64,000 bases of DNA, taken from contig JABAKD010000023.1 of the NCBI GenBank assembly GCA_012845835.1, forward strand, positions 23,561,108 to 23,625,107, read 5' to 3'. The stretch is from Undaria pinnatifida. Lineage: Eukaryota > Sar > Phaeophyceae > Laminariales > Alariaceae. The position numbers and the translations under genes are program-made. Below the pieces are notes generated by a model. It worked only from the letters and a program-made list of their open reading frames with translations. It had not been told where the DNA came from and made no database searches. The first letter of the stretch is position 1. Each line of letters begins with the position of its first letter. Shown here piece after piece: positions 44,721 to 55,747 of the stretch.

Positions 44721-44940
44721 TATACCCTACGGTCAGACTGGGCGCTGCTCTTATGTTGCGGTTTTGGTGGATTGTGCCTTTCCTACCGCTGTCCTCCTTT
44801 GACACTGCTAGTTGGCATGGGTGCTGCCATCACTGATTCTAGACGGAGTCGAGGCCCATATCTTGCCGTTTGCTGGCACATGGATATACCTACAATGGGA
44901 TCCGGAGGGTGTGCCAGCCAGCGTTGGGCTGCGAAAGTAA

Positions 44941-45047
44941 CTGAGTTAAATCGACACACGACGCGTATGAAAATACGTGGAAGTGCGGTGAGCCAAAGCT
45001 TTATTTTTCCTCATCCGCCGGAGGATGAAAGAAGAGAAAATAATAAT
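44941..45047 (+). mobile_element. ultra-short SINE-like retroposon, copy 3
   Basis: Starts CTGAGTTAAATCGAC and ends in an A-rich tail with AAT repeats. Flanked by AGTAA at 44936-44940 and 45048-45052. Closest to copy 2. Confidence 0.85.
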
Positions 45048-45603
45048 AGTAATAATACCGCTACTTGCAGCAGGGACACCACAACAACATATCTGCCTGT
45101 ATAGCTTCTTCACACGTCGTTCCGTCCCGCCACCTTCCCCCACACCCCCTCCTTCCGCTGCCCTCCCAACAGAAAACAAGCAACAACTTTTGTCTACCAG
45201 TGAGGAAGCGGGCTACTCGGGGGCAGGCTAAGGTCTCCGACGCGCCCCAATCTGGATGCCCACGACACAGGGAGACATCGCTCGAGATCCCGCGACTCAA
45301 GACGGGGGGAACCACCAGAGGCGGATTGCGGTGACGAGACAGAAGACGGAGCACCATACGACCACCCGGACCCACCAACCAAGAGGGTCGACTCGCCGGT
45401 TCGGGCAGAGAAGAAGACGGACCAACCCCTACCGGACTCAGGGGCGTCTCGACGCCAGCTTTCGCCAGTCCCGCGGGAGCGCCACCAGCTGACCCCCCCC
45501 GCGCTCGACAGGGAACCACCGCCGCCATCTGGGCTGTCCGCGCTCGACAGAGCGCCACCCTCCGAGCTCCCGTGACCGGGGCGCCCATGCCAGCCCCCAG
45601 GAC

Positions 45604-47331
45604 TTGGCATATGCGGTGGCGCGGGCCCAGCGGGCGCTCGACAACGCCAACCAGACGATACTCCGGCGTGAAGTACGCCGACGTCTGTTTGACAAAGATA
45701 TCGAGCAGGCGAAGACCGGTGCGCGGGAGACGTCCCTGGAAGTGAAGAGGGCGCAACAAGCCCTGGCCCAACACGTTGCGTCGGCTGTGGCGGGAGCTAC
45801 CGCGGCCCCCTCACCTTTGACGCGCCCGCAGGGTGTCGCATCCCAGCGACCACGACCAGGGGACGACGCCTTTTTCAAGGGAAGCGTCGCGTGCATGGCG
45901 TCTACACCGAGGGTAGACTTCTCCTCAGCGTTGGCGACCGCGGTGGTGGAAACGGCCTCCGCTTTCCTCCCGTTAGAGAGGCCGGCATCGCGACGCGAGG
46001 ACGTCCTTTCAGTGGAGGCGGCCTGGGCTCACATGGATTTACCTCCTATGCAGGACAGACGAGAGCAGTCCCGACCCTTGCCCTCGTCAAGGCCCTGCGG
46101 ATAGCCTACGACGAGACCCCCGACCCCGTCTTCTGGCCGAACCCCAGAGGGAGAGTGGGCGGGACGCAAACGGGGGAAACAGCGACGCAGCGACAGTCGC
46201 GACCGCGGGGACCGCAACCGTGAGGGTGGTGGCTTCAAGGGTGGCGGCAAAAATGGTGGGGGTGGCAACAACTACCACCGCAGCGGGGGTGACAGCGGGG
46301 GTGGAGGCGGGGGAGGCACGTTGGGTGCTGGTGTGGTACGGGGCGCCGCCGACGGGGCAACTTTGGTCGCAACAACAGGGACAGTGGCCGCTGCTCTGGC
46401 GGAGGCAACGGATTGCGGAGGAACGGCGCGAGAGGACGTTCAGCGTGGGACGGATCCTCGACCGCCTTCCGCTCGTGTTCGGCCTCGAGCACGGACCACG
46501 GCGAGGTGACCGTGGTAACAGGCAAGAGGTGTCGAGAGCCATGGCAAGAGGAGCATCTAGGCCGGAGGCTTTCACCCTCCTCTTGCGTCTGCTGATGACG
46601 CACTTGGACCGGGTCGACACCAGGGAGGGCTACACTAAGTTGAATACTGTTGGAATCTGTGACGGCACGCCTTTCTCTGATTTCCGTCGGGAGTTTCGCG
46701 TACTTGTGTCGACCGCTACGGCGAGTGAGCGTGTTTTATCTCCGGGGACGGATGTTGGGTTGGAGGTGGTTCGGGTGGCGGTGAATAAGCAATTTCCGGC
46801 TCTCACGCCCGCGTTATACCCTGGTTCGAAGGCAACGGACCCGCGGCCATACGCCTCGTTGGATGCTATTTGGCGGGCTTTACTACGCGCATAATAAGAC
46901 ACCTGCCGTCAACGGCGAAACATTTTTTTTCTCTGCCTGTTTCTTCGGCGGGAGATCGGTCATCCGCCCCGTCGGGGCCCCGGCCCGTCGATCATGGGCG
47001 CGGCCAGGGCCGAATGCCGTCCCAGTCGCTTTCGTGGTAGACGGGATCGAGCCATCATCCGTCGGTCATGCCCATCGATAATTCATCTGACCCTTGGCCT
47101 GCCCAGACATCGAACTTTTGGCCGCTAGAAGAGCACCATTATGCAGAAGTTTTCGCCGTTAATGCCTCGTTCAAGACAGACTACCCTCCCCTTGAGAGCG
47201 GCCTCCTTTCACCCTCCACTCGCGCTGATGCCCTCCAAGAAAACCGGGGGCTTTGCCTCAACTGCCACGAAGACAACCACTCCTTCAAGCATTGTAGGCA
47301 TCCTTTTGTTACTGCGAGTGGCTTTTGTTGA
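45604..47331 (+). pseudogene. gag with CCHC zinc knuckle
   Basis: A helical, coiled-coil-like start (45604-45790), a Gly-rich basic stretch (46150-46320), a capsid-like segment with RPEAFTLLLRLLMTHLDRVD and FSDFRREFRVLVSTA (46555-46710), and LCLNCHEDNHSFKHC near 47250, a perfect CX2CX4HX4C knuckle. Fossil. Confidence 0.75.
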
Positions 47332-47799
47332 ACCCTGAACTTGGCCAAGTTGGCGACGATGACGCATATCGACGTTAGCAAGCACGCATGGTCTGCTACC
47401 GCCGAGACGGCAAATCTTCTCGCCCGAACAACCACAAGAAAAATCGTCGCCATCTTTCAGGTCAATCGCGAGGATACCACCAGGATCAGGGCCACGTAAA
47501 CTGTCACAACGATAACACATACACGTCGGATCACCATGGTGGTATCCCGCGCTTGCCCGCCTCTTCTGCCCCCGCTCCTGCTCCTCGAATGCGCTTTGGA
47601 GCCGCCCATAAACCTAGCGGAAATACTCACGCGCGCCAGCCTGGACCATTCCGTACCGGCAATCGACAGCTCGACGGCGGTACGGCACACTCTACAACAC
47701 TGTCCGGGACCCCTCTTTTGGTTTCAGAAGATGCTCATGTTCCTGTTGCAAGCCTGTCCATGAATGCAGCACAAATTGCCTCTGCCAAAAGCCAACGGG

Positions 47800-48030
47800 C
47801 TCCTACGCCGTCTGCTGACGATTCTCACGGCGTAGTACCGGCGGCGGGAACTTGCGCTTGGAGCGTGGTTCCCCTCAGCCAAGCAATTATTTCGACGGCA
47901 AGAACGCGCGCTCTCAGCGACGTTCCCCTCGGTCATGGTCTGAGTTCGGCGACGGGAACCCGTGCTTCCAGCGCCGTTCCCCTCAGCCGCGGCATAAACT
48001 GAGCAATGGGGGTACGCGCTCCAAACGCCG
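47800..48030. repeat. about 60-bp tandem repeat
   Basis: GC.CGGCGGGAAC, GCGC, AGCG.CGTTCCCCTC and AGCC or GGTC blocks repeat four times. A further pair of about 65 bp (GGTGGCGG.CGGTTTGAGGTGTGGGA) stands at 48168-48260. Confidence 0.75.
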
Positions 48031-48689
48031 CCCCCATCAACCATGGCACGGGAGGCTGCGCTTTGCGCGCTGCCTCCCGAGGCACGCGTCGCGCAGCAAT
48101 GTAGCTGCGAGGACGGCGCGTCGCCTTTTTGCGCGAACGTGTTCATCCCCGCCTCTCCCTGACTACGCGGTGGCGGTCGGTTTGAGGTGTGGGACGGCCG
48201 ACCCTCAAACACTTTTTCTGACTATGAGGTGGCGGCCGGTTTGAGGTGTGGGAAGGCCAACACTAAAACACCGAGATCTTTTGCGAGACTCGATCCGGGG
48301 TTGGCTCGCGATAACAGCGGGCGCTGTCCTTTTTTTCATCAAAAGGAGTCGACAAGATTAGCTACCTTGTTTCCCTTCTCCAAGAGGCCTAACGGAACAG
48401 AGCCACCTCGAGAAAAAACATTATTGCCACCTGCCCGAGCCCCGCTCCAGAAGACGTCCACGGGGTCTATGGGCCCTGCTTGATCTTCTAGCACGCTAAC
48501 CCACGTGCTTCAGGCTACGTCTGCCCCAGTGGTACAGGAAGAATATCCGACACTGCGCGACGGGCCAGTGGTGACGCCACGGCCTCCAGCCTGATCAGCT
48601 GGACGCTATTCCCGTAAATTTACGGAAGAATCGCGCCTCTCGTCTAGCAGAAACAGCCCAGAGCCCCTGTCTCTTAGGGCGCAGTTAGA

Positions 48690-49280
48690 GCAGTATTTTT
48701 GCGATTATACGCCAAAGTGTGAGAAGGCCACGACGCGAGGAACCGTGGGTTCGGATTCCCGTCATTCTCCCGAGGCCTGGTGTTCCTGAGGGGTACACTA
48801 CAGGCCCAAAGTGCCGAGGACTGGTGTGCCCAGAGAGGGACATTGCAGACTCAAATGCCCAACGAGGCTACCGACTAGTCGACACCATCAGTATAGGACT
48901 ACTTTTCGGGTGCCGTGACGGCGGCTTATTACGAGCTTCCGCCAGCGAGTGAAGAGGACCCGAAGCGAGAAACCGCGGATTCGAACTCACATCATGCCCC
49001 GAGGCCTGGTGCTCCCGGGGGACACTACAGGCCCGAAGAGCCGAAGACTGGTGTTCCCACGAGGAGACATTGAAAACCCAAATGTCCAATGAGGCTACCG
49101 ACGGGTTGGCACCGTCGGTTTTTGCCATTTTTTGGGAGCAGTTAGAGCGGATTCTCGTGTTTTTCCGCGAACGAGCGAAAAAGACTCAAGGCGGGAAACC
49201 GCGGGTTCGGATTCGCGTCGAGCTACCGAGGCCTGGTGTTCCCGGACGGGGACATTGCAGGCCCACACTCCAACACGGTT
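48690..49280. repeat. about 230-bp tandem repeat, 2.5 units
   Basis: Each unit has GCGAGAAACCGCGG.TTCG, CGAGGCCTGGTG.TCCCG, GGGGACA.T.CAGGCCC and AATG.CCAA.GAGGCTACCGAC. The first block recurs near 48740, 48970 and 49195 and resembles a tRNA B box, but no tRNA fold is present. Confidence 0.85.
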
Positions 49281-49334
49281 TTGACCCTTCTCTCAAACAG
49301 TCCACCGACAAAGTGGTGTTGTTCTAGCAGCCCC

Positions 49335-49830
49335 CATCCTATTTTATACCGTGGTCCCGTTCGTCGTTTAACGTGGACGACGTGCCATATTCTGGCTCGG
49401 AGCAGTATATGATGGCCGAAAAGACCAGGCTTTTCGAAGACCATCGAGCAGTGGAGCTCATCATGTCGTCGCCTAGTCCAAGCACACGAAACGCATCGGT
49501 CGCGGTGTACACAACTTTGACTCCAGTGCTGGGGACAAGGAAAAGCAGAACGCCGACTTGTCTGGCACCTGCTGGGGACAAGGAGAAGCAGAACGCCGAC
49601 TTGTCTGGCACCTACGCCAAATTCACGCAGAATCCAGCCATAAAAAAATCACCTTTTGAGCTCTGACTACGAGATTCTGGCTGAATCTAAACCCTCTGGA
49701 CCCAGTGTGGGGCGTTGGTCTCCGGGCGGCTGATCCCAGGGCCAACAAGCCATGCCAGTGGAGAGGAAAAAATGCTCAGTGAGGCACATTCTGCCGCTGG
49801 CGAAGCTACTCGCGACAGTGAGCCCGGGGC
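49335..49830 (+). pseudogene. NADAR (DUF1768, YbiA/RibX-like) N-glycosidase domain, broken
   Basis: 49373-49480 reads SEQYMMAEKTRLFEDHRAV, the NADAR signature (EQYMMAEKA.LF.D). Later stretches give GRGVHNFDSSAGDKEKQN, LSGTYAKFTQNPAIK, then LDPVWGVGLRA and WRGKN, all in family order (GR.V.NFD...W, L..KF.QN, D..WG.G, GKN.LG). The bacterial homologue RibX hydrolyses the N-glycosidic bond of early riboflavin intermediates; wider NADAR members act on ADP-ribosyl or NAD-type substrates. The stretch does not read through, so it is a relic. It lies between the gag and integrase parts of a Ty3 element and may be element-borne or an older neighbour caught between fragments. Confidence 0.85.
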
Positions 49831-51120
49831 GGCGCACCCGGCCTCCCCTTGTCGGTTTTGCACCTAAACTGCGAATGCAAGAACCAAGAGATCTCGTCCG
49901 CGCCGCAGCCGGGCCATTAACAGCGGCCAGCGCTCGCAAAGCTTCCCCTTCGGAGTTTCCGACCTATTTCTCGGGCGCGTTGGCCAACTAAAAGCGGTGA
50001 AGTTTTGGCGATAGCTTCTGGCGTCGGTCCTGACCTTGCGCTGACCTTGCGATGTCAGAACACGGCCCCTGTGTCGTCGGGGGTACTGTGACGCTAAATG
50101 ACGTTTCGTTCACTATGAAAATCGCGTACATTTAGTCTAGCAACGCTCGACTCGGAGAAGCACTGGATTCCTCTAGATTTGGGGACCGGCAGCAATGTTT
50201 GGGCTCCTTAACGCCTCCGAGGGTGCTGTGGGGAACACTTTTACTGGCCCGCTTACCAGAGCCTGCTACGGAGTACGACCACAGCGGCTTGACAAACTTC
50301 AACCCCGTGGGGTTGACAAGCCCCAAGCCCGTTGGAGATAGCGGTATCTACCTCCTACGGACCGCCGGGCTGCGAGCTCCCTCCTCGCCGATCCCAGGGG
50401 TCGGTTTGGGTGGACTCGTGCCCCGCACTGAAAGCACTGCTTTGGGTAGAATCGTGCTGCGCACCGAACGCACTGCCTTGGGTGGACTCGTGCCCCTGGC
50501 CGAAAGCACTGTCTTGGGTGAGCTCGTGCCCCGCACTGAACATGCTGCTTTGGGTGGGATCTCTCTCACCTCTACCGCATTTCACGATTGTCGCACACAC
50601 GAGCCACGTTTAAGGATTGACAGCCTTTCTGCTCCCCAGGGGAGATTCGTCGCTCGTGTTTCTGCCTCCATCGCCACTACCGAAAGCTGTACCGGCCGCG
50701 GGTCGATTTCGACTGCCGCTGAAACCGTTTTCGCTTTTGGTTTTTGCCATGTCCATCGAGGGCGGCACGGGCTCCGCAGACGCCCTGGCTGCACGCCCAT
50801 CGCACAGCCGACTCCTCTATCAAGGAGTTCTACACAGGAGACGGACCCCCCCCGTCCACTGGGTCGACTGTGTCCGTCTCTGCCCTGCTTGGCACTCCAG
50901 CCCCTCCGTCGTCGACGACGCGCCGACGAACACCGACAGCGACCGGTGTTGCACCGCCGCTGTAGATTGTGGATTCGGGCCCGGCGGGGCCCCTCGGCCA
51001 TCTCCCAGACGAGGGATTGCTGAACCCTATGCGCGATAAAAAATGAAGGCAAGAACCGGGGGGAAGAAGGGACGACACCTGTGACCACGGCTTGTCCAGA
51101 GGCTGGAAAGTAGGAGTGTG
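49831..51120. other. GC-rich stretch inside the Ty3 element, no domain recognised
   Basis: Frames are long (50199-51023) but no motif of a known family is visible. Contains the 36-bp repeats listed separately. Confidence 0.4.
50408..50565. repeat. 36-bp tandem repeat, four and a half units
   Basis: GGGTGGACTCGTG-type starts at 50408, 50444, 50480, 50516 and 50552, exactly 36 bp apart. In the plus frame this encodes 12-residue units such as GGLVPRTESTAL. Confidence 0.9.
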
Positions 51121-51389
51121 AAGAAAAAAAAAACAGATCTATCGCCCGGCCATCGGTCCTGCCACCCGACCTTTTGGCGTGCTACCTCTCGCATAAGCGT
51201 CCATCCCTCTCAGACATCCAGGAGCTGGCGGGTAAGGGTCGACTACATACAACCGACGACGACATCGTTCCACTCGTCCGTAACCCGACAACGCCACCGA
51301 CAAGGTCTAACAACCCAACTCTGTGGGGCGAGCTGCTTGCTTGCTAAACGACGAGCCGGTTCGCATCTACGTCCCCCTGCTCATGCGCC

Positions 51390-52560
51390 CTTGAATCATG
51401 CAAGCTTGTCATTCGACGGTCTCTTGCCGCCTAGGCACCACGAGCACGTTGCGAATGCTGGAGCGGTTTCATTGGTGGATTGAAATGAATGTGTGCACCC
51501 GGTGGTGGCTTCGCCACTGCTTGAAGTGCCAAGCGCGGAAAACCCCACGGCTAACTGTCCGCTCGCCAATCATCTCATTGCCTCTACCGGAAAATCAAGG
51601 TGTCGCCGACTGTTGACTACTTCGGCCCTCTTCCGGTCACGCAACAAGGCAGCACCTACACCTTGCTGTTCACCGATCGTTTCAGTCGTCGGGCCGACAT
51701 GTTCCCCGTCACTGCCGCTGAGTTCATCGCGGAGGGTACAGCCAATATCCTGGTGAACCAATGCATCCCTTTGTGGGGGTGCCCGCGCACCATACTCTTG
51801 GGCAACGGCCTGCAATCGTGCTCCAAGCTTTCACAAGCTGTATATCAGCGGTTAGGCGTTCGCACGCTTGCTACAAACTCCCATCATCCCAACTGTAACG
51901 GGGGCATTGAGCGGGTAGACCACACTATGGCCCAAATGTTGGCTATGGTCGTCAACGAGCGACAAGACGATTGGGACTCGCAGCTGCCTTACGTCGAATT
52001 CGCTTACAACAATTCCGTCAGCGCGGCGACGGGTCTGGCGCCCAGTGAGATCCACATGGGCAGACTCCCACGTCTCCCCGTGACGGGTTTCGACCGCGCT
52101 GACGTCGTGGGACATCAGAGCCTGGTCCGCGACCACCTGGCCTATTGCCACTTGGCCACCGATCGGCAAAAGCGCGCGAAGCACATTGTTCGCGCACACC
52201 ACGCCTTCACCGTTTCTCGTGATAACCGCAGAAACTCCGCCCTCACCGACGCGCTACGCCCAGTACCTAACTTCGTTACGGGTGGTAGGGCATGGGTGTA
52301 CAACTCTGCCTCCACCATCCGCCAGAGTGTGAAGGCGAACACCGACGCAAAGGTACTCAAGGCCAAACTCGCGCTTAACTGGACGGGCCCGTACAAGATC
52401 ATGGCAGTCGGTCCCTGCTCCGCCGCCGAGACCCCGGAAGGTTCGCTGCTCGGGAGCAACCTCCTCTATTTGGATCTCCCTTCCGGCCTGCCCGGTTCGG
52501 ACGCTCGTCGGCGTGTGTCCATCGAACGCTGCAACCCTGCCTAACCCCCACGACAGCGGG
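51390..52560 (+). pseudogene. integrase part of the Ty3 element
   Basis: TLRMLERFHWWIEMN followed by CLKCQARK is the HHCC zinc-binding region (51430-51545). The core contains SVDYFGPLPV-like and LLFTDRFSRRADMFPV stretches, TNSHHPNCNGGIERVD (catalytic-glutamate region) and LPYVEFAYNNSVSAATG. The end carries KLALNWTGPYKI, the GPY/F motif of Ty3 integrases. Fossil. Confidence 0.9.
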
Positions 52561-52599
52561 GGCATGCCCAAATACCTACCGGCGGGGCTGACGCAGTAC

Positions 52600-52830
52600 G
52601 TGCTCAACATTTTTTCCAAGAAATCCCCACCGTACCACGTCACTCAAGACGACGTTTCGACTCCCCTACACCGGCTGGAGGTGGAGCAGATCACTGTTCA
52701 TAAGTCGGTACGGCGGCGAGGCGGCGTCATCCCGGTGCTATACAAGACGCATTGGGCGGGACTCTCCGAGCCTTCCTGGGAGCGGGAAATGGACCTACAC
52801 CTCTCCTGCCCCCCACATCTTGCAATATTG
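52600..52830 (+). pseudogene. chromodomain part of the Ty3 element
   Basis: LEVEQITVHKSVRRRGG, then YKTHWAGLSEPSWEREMDL and a helix: the chromodomain strand, V.W.G....SWE and helix pattern. Fossil. Confidence 0.85.
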
Positions 52831-52879
52831 GGCGGGAACCCAGGACCAGCACCGCCAAACCAACCGCCTCTACCGCCAA

Positions 52880-53250
52880 ACCGAAAAAGTCGAGGCAAAA
52901 ATATGTATGCGGTACGCCTACAGCAGCAACAGCAGCAGCAAAAAAAGCAACAAATGAGCGCCTGGTACTTGAACCCTAAATGAATTAGTTTTTGTCTTCA
53001 TTTTCGTTTGATTTTGTACGTTGTTAGAATAATTTTATTGATTTCGTGAAATAAATACCCAAGGAAAAACGAAAAAAGTAGAAGCAAAGATATTATGTAG
53101 CCAGTACGCCGACAGCAGCATCAACAGCAGCAAAGAAAGCAAGACACCAGTGCCTGCTACTTCATCTGGGCCGCACACGCTCGTGCGTCTATGATGCTCT
53201 GCGCTCTGGGCCTAGTAGTGTACAACAGCGCGCTTCGTGCGAGAAGCAGC
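52880..53250. repeat. CCGGCAC/CAGCAG repeat cluster, copies 2 and 3
   Basis: Two tandem versions (52880-52990, 53050-53235) of the GAAAAA.TCGAAGCAAA, GGTACGCC.ACAGCAGCA, AAGCAA.A.A..AGCGCCTG block also found at 33000-33120. Confidence 0.75.
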
Positions 53251-53338
53251 GCGAGAAGCAAAGGCACCCCAGTCCAAAACACCCAACAATGTGGCCGCCC
53301 GGATCTTGGAGGGTAGATTTTACGCTCTCTCATTGGCC

Positions 53339-53650
53339 AAAAAACTTCCGTACCCCCTTATGGGGGTATAAATACGTACACCCAGGTTGTTTTACCTCGG
53401 TTATGTAGAAACCCCACAGTACCCCCAGCGGCCCAATTAACGTCCAATCAACGTTGAGTATTTCCAAGCACAGTATCCAAGCCGGGCGAATCAACCTAGA
53501 CCCTTCACAAGCGACAGCCTCCAAGCACTGGTCACCCCATAGCGTTCGGGTTAGGGTTAGGGTCAGGGTCGCGTAGTACCTGTTCATCAAAATTGAACAA
53601 TCTGGGTACACGTATTGAACATCCCCATATAAGGGTACGGAATAGCGCCC
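53339..53650. mobile_element. 312-bp MITE with about 40-bp inverted repeats and 10-bp flanking direct repeats
   Basis: CTTCCGTACCCCCTTATGGGG..ATACGTACACCC near the left end is matched by the complement of the right end (GGGTACACGTATTGAAC..CCCCATATAAGGGTACGGAA). CTCATTGGCC occurs at 53329-53338 and 53651-53660, a 10-bp apparent target duplication. That length suggests a Mutator-type non-autonomous element. It contains TTAGGGTTAGGGTCAGGG at about 53549-53568. Confidence 0.75.
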
Positions 53651-53799
53651 CTCATTGGCCGAGGTCTATGTGGTAGTCCGCAGATCGGAAGAGTAAATAA
53701 TCTTCCAAAAGCGGAGCAATCCGGGCGGCCAACTTGTTAGGTGAGCCCCCCCAGTCTTGCTGACATTTTTCGGTACGCACAACCGACTCCTAGGCATAC

Positions 53800-54950
53800 A
53801 TTGTAAGTCAGTTTGGGACTTCCAACAGCAGTAGTGCCAACTTTTGTTGCATTTGACAATAGCGTCATCACTGTGCCGGTATACGTGCCAGCGCTAAAAA
53901 ACAGTCAGGACACCGACACTATTATTGGAGAAGGGTTAACCACACATAGTTACCCACTACAGAGAGTTGCGGTCGTGCCATGTGATTCCACCTGGTTACA
54001 CAGATCAAAATGGCACTATTCAACCGCCACTATACAGCCCATTTTTCGCCAGCAATGACAGCGAAAAGCGTACGCCTTCAAGCCAAAAACTGAACAACAT
54101 AGTTAGCACAACGCTAGACAGCGTCATGACAGAAAGGTAAACAGCATGGCGGAAGCGGGGAAGGCCCTGCTTTGCTCTGCTCTGCCTGTGTGCTGCCGCT
54201 GCTGCTACTGCTGCTCTTCTGCTTTACGATGTGTCTGTAACTGACTGATACTTTGCTGCGGTGCGTGCGTTCTTTGAGTGTGTGGGGAGGCAGCACCACA
54301 TAGATGGTAGTGCCCGGTATGTGCCAGCGCAATATAGCGGCACTATTCAAGACACCACCACTACTACTGATAGTAGTGCTGGCATACATGATGTGTATGA
54401 TTGGCGGGTATACGTGCCAATGCTATTCGGGACATTGGCACTATATTGGAATAATAGGGTTGGCATACGTACATAGCTACCTACAGAGAGTTCCAGTCGT
54501 GCCAAGTGATTCTACAGGCACAAAGGGCAATTAAATGGCCCTATTCAACCGGCTCTATACCCTTTATTTGCCAGCAATGACTGACAGCGAAAACTGATGA
54601 TTAGCTGCCGTGCGTGTGGTGTGTGTTTTTGTGCGGGGAGGCAGCACCCATGGTATTAATATAGTGCCGGTATGTGCCAGCCCAATATACCGGTACCACT
54701 ATGCTAATATTTACGACAGAAACCACCACTGGTAGTATACTGATTCCAGCTGGTGGTGCGCGAAGCGCGCCAAGGACCGTAGGCCGTGGTGCGGCCGTGG
54801 TGCGGCCCTGCACCACGAGACTAGAGCTGACACAAATATTTCGTTTGTATAAGTAGCTCCAGGCGTGCTACTTGTGCCGGCATTACAGAGAACAGTAGCA
54901 CTATTCAACCGGCACTACTGGGAGTCTCCCACTGCAATTTAAGACACGTT
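53800..54950. repeat. CCGGCAC tandem repeat, about three units
   Basis: GTATACGTGCCA.CGCTA, TACAGAGAGTT..GTCGTGCCA.GTGATTC, CTATTCAACCG.C.CTATAC and GCCAGCAATGAC recur near 53880-54060, 54410-54590 and, partly, 54670-54930. Related to 32985-33440. Confidence 0.8.
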
Positions 54951-55224
54951 GTATACTGCTCTTCAGTGTGTGACTGTGCTGCTTCGCGCGTTGTGCTACT
55001 GCTATACTACTACAACTACCATTAACGCGAGTGCTAAATTAAGTAATCTACTGCGTCTCATACATATGCTTTCGCTCTCTTCTCTTGCGTCACCCTCTTA
55101 TGCTTTCCTTCTCTTAATTATCTGCTTTGCCGTTCCCTTGTTAGTGTTTTCGGTTCTTCGCTCACTTCTTATTCTCTGCCTAACATTCCGCCAACTTATA
55201 TTTCCCCTCCGAAGCGAGAACTTG

Positions 55225-55330
55225 TATTAATATCAACATACTAGATCACTAGCGTTCTCGTACTCCTCCTGACGTGTGCCAAACCCGCCATTATAGCGGA
55301 GTAAAACAAAAAAAACAAAAAAAGTACATG
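55225..55330. repeat. partial unit of repeat Z
   Basis: TACTAGATCACTA, TCGTACTCCTCC, GTGCCAAACCCGCCATTATAGCGGAG as in the Z arrays. Confidence 0.75.
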
Positions 55331-55380
55331 GTTCCTGTTTTGTTCATAAAGTGGGAACAGTGTTTACTCATTCTAAATCG

Positions 55381-55520
55381 GTGGTTCGCTTCGCTCGTAG
55401 GCACTTTACGATAGTCGCGCTTGGTGGTGCGTTTTATCACACTAGGCCAGTGGCTCGTTTCGCTCGTAGGCACTTAATGATCGTCGCGCCTGGTGGTGTG
55501 TTTTATCACACTAGGCACAC
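55381..55520. repeat. 70-bp tandem pair
   Basis: TCGCT(C)CGTAGGCACTT.A.GAT.GTCGCGC.TGGTGGTG.GTTTTATCACACTAGGC occurs twice. Confidence 0.85.
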
Positions 55521-55747
55521 GCGACGCAATGCAACTTTGACATGTGAGCGCTGGAGGAAGGTGAGATTGATATACGCTTGCAAAGGAGAGAACACACGAC
55601 CATGGCACGCTCAAACACACATGCTATGTACACCTAATCAAACACACATCACTACCGCTGTTGTATTTGCACGACTGCTTTCTACGAGACGTGGACGGAG
55701 ACAGGCTGAGAAAGTGTGTACGGATGTGTGTATGGGTCACCGTGTAC

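Larger units (their letters stand above)
45200..52870 (+). mobile_element. Ty3/Gypsy chromovirus-type element carrying a NADAR domain, broken, ends not found
   Basis: Plus-strand parts in order: gag (45600-46900), a CCHC zinc knuckle (about 47250), a NADAR domain (49335-49830), integrase zinc-binding and core (51390-52200), integrase C-terminal region (to 52544) and chromodomain (52600-52830). The integrase-to-chromodomain order is that of chromoviruses. Several internal arrays (47800-48030, 48690-49280, 50408-50565) lie within it. It has several breaks and I could not find a pair of LTRs, so the limits given are those of the coding parts. Confidence 0.75.

Noticed and set aside
48740-48760. 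tRNA gene suggested by a B-box-like GGTTCGGATTC
   Set aside because: No A box, no acceptor pairing, and the word is part of a 230-bp tandem unit.
45050-53300. LTR pair for the NADAR-bearing Ty3 element
   Set aside because: I compared the flanks and found only CAG-rich and dispersed repeats, no convincing direct repeat with TG...CA ends.
53549-53568. TTAGGG repeats as a telomere
   Set aside because: Only about three units, inside a short element and far from a contig end; an interstitial telomere-like tract at most.
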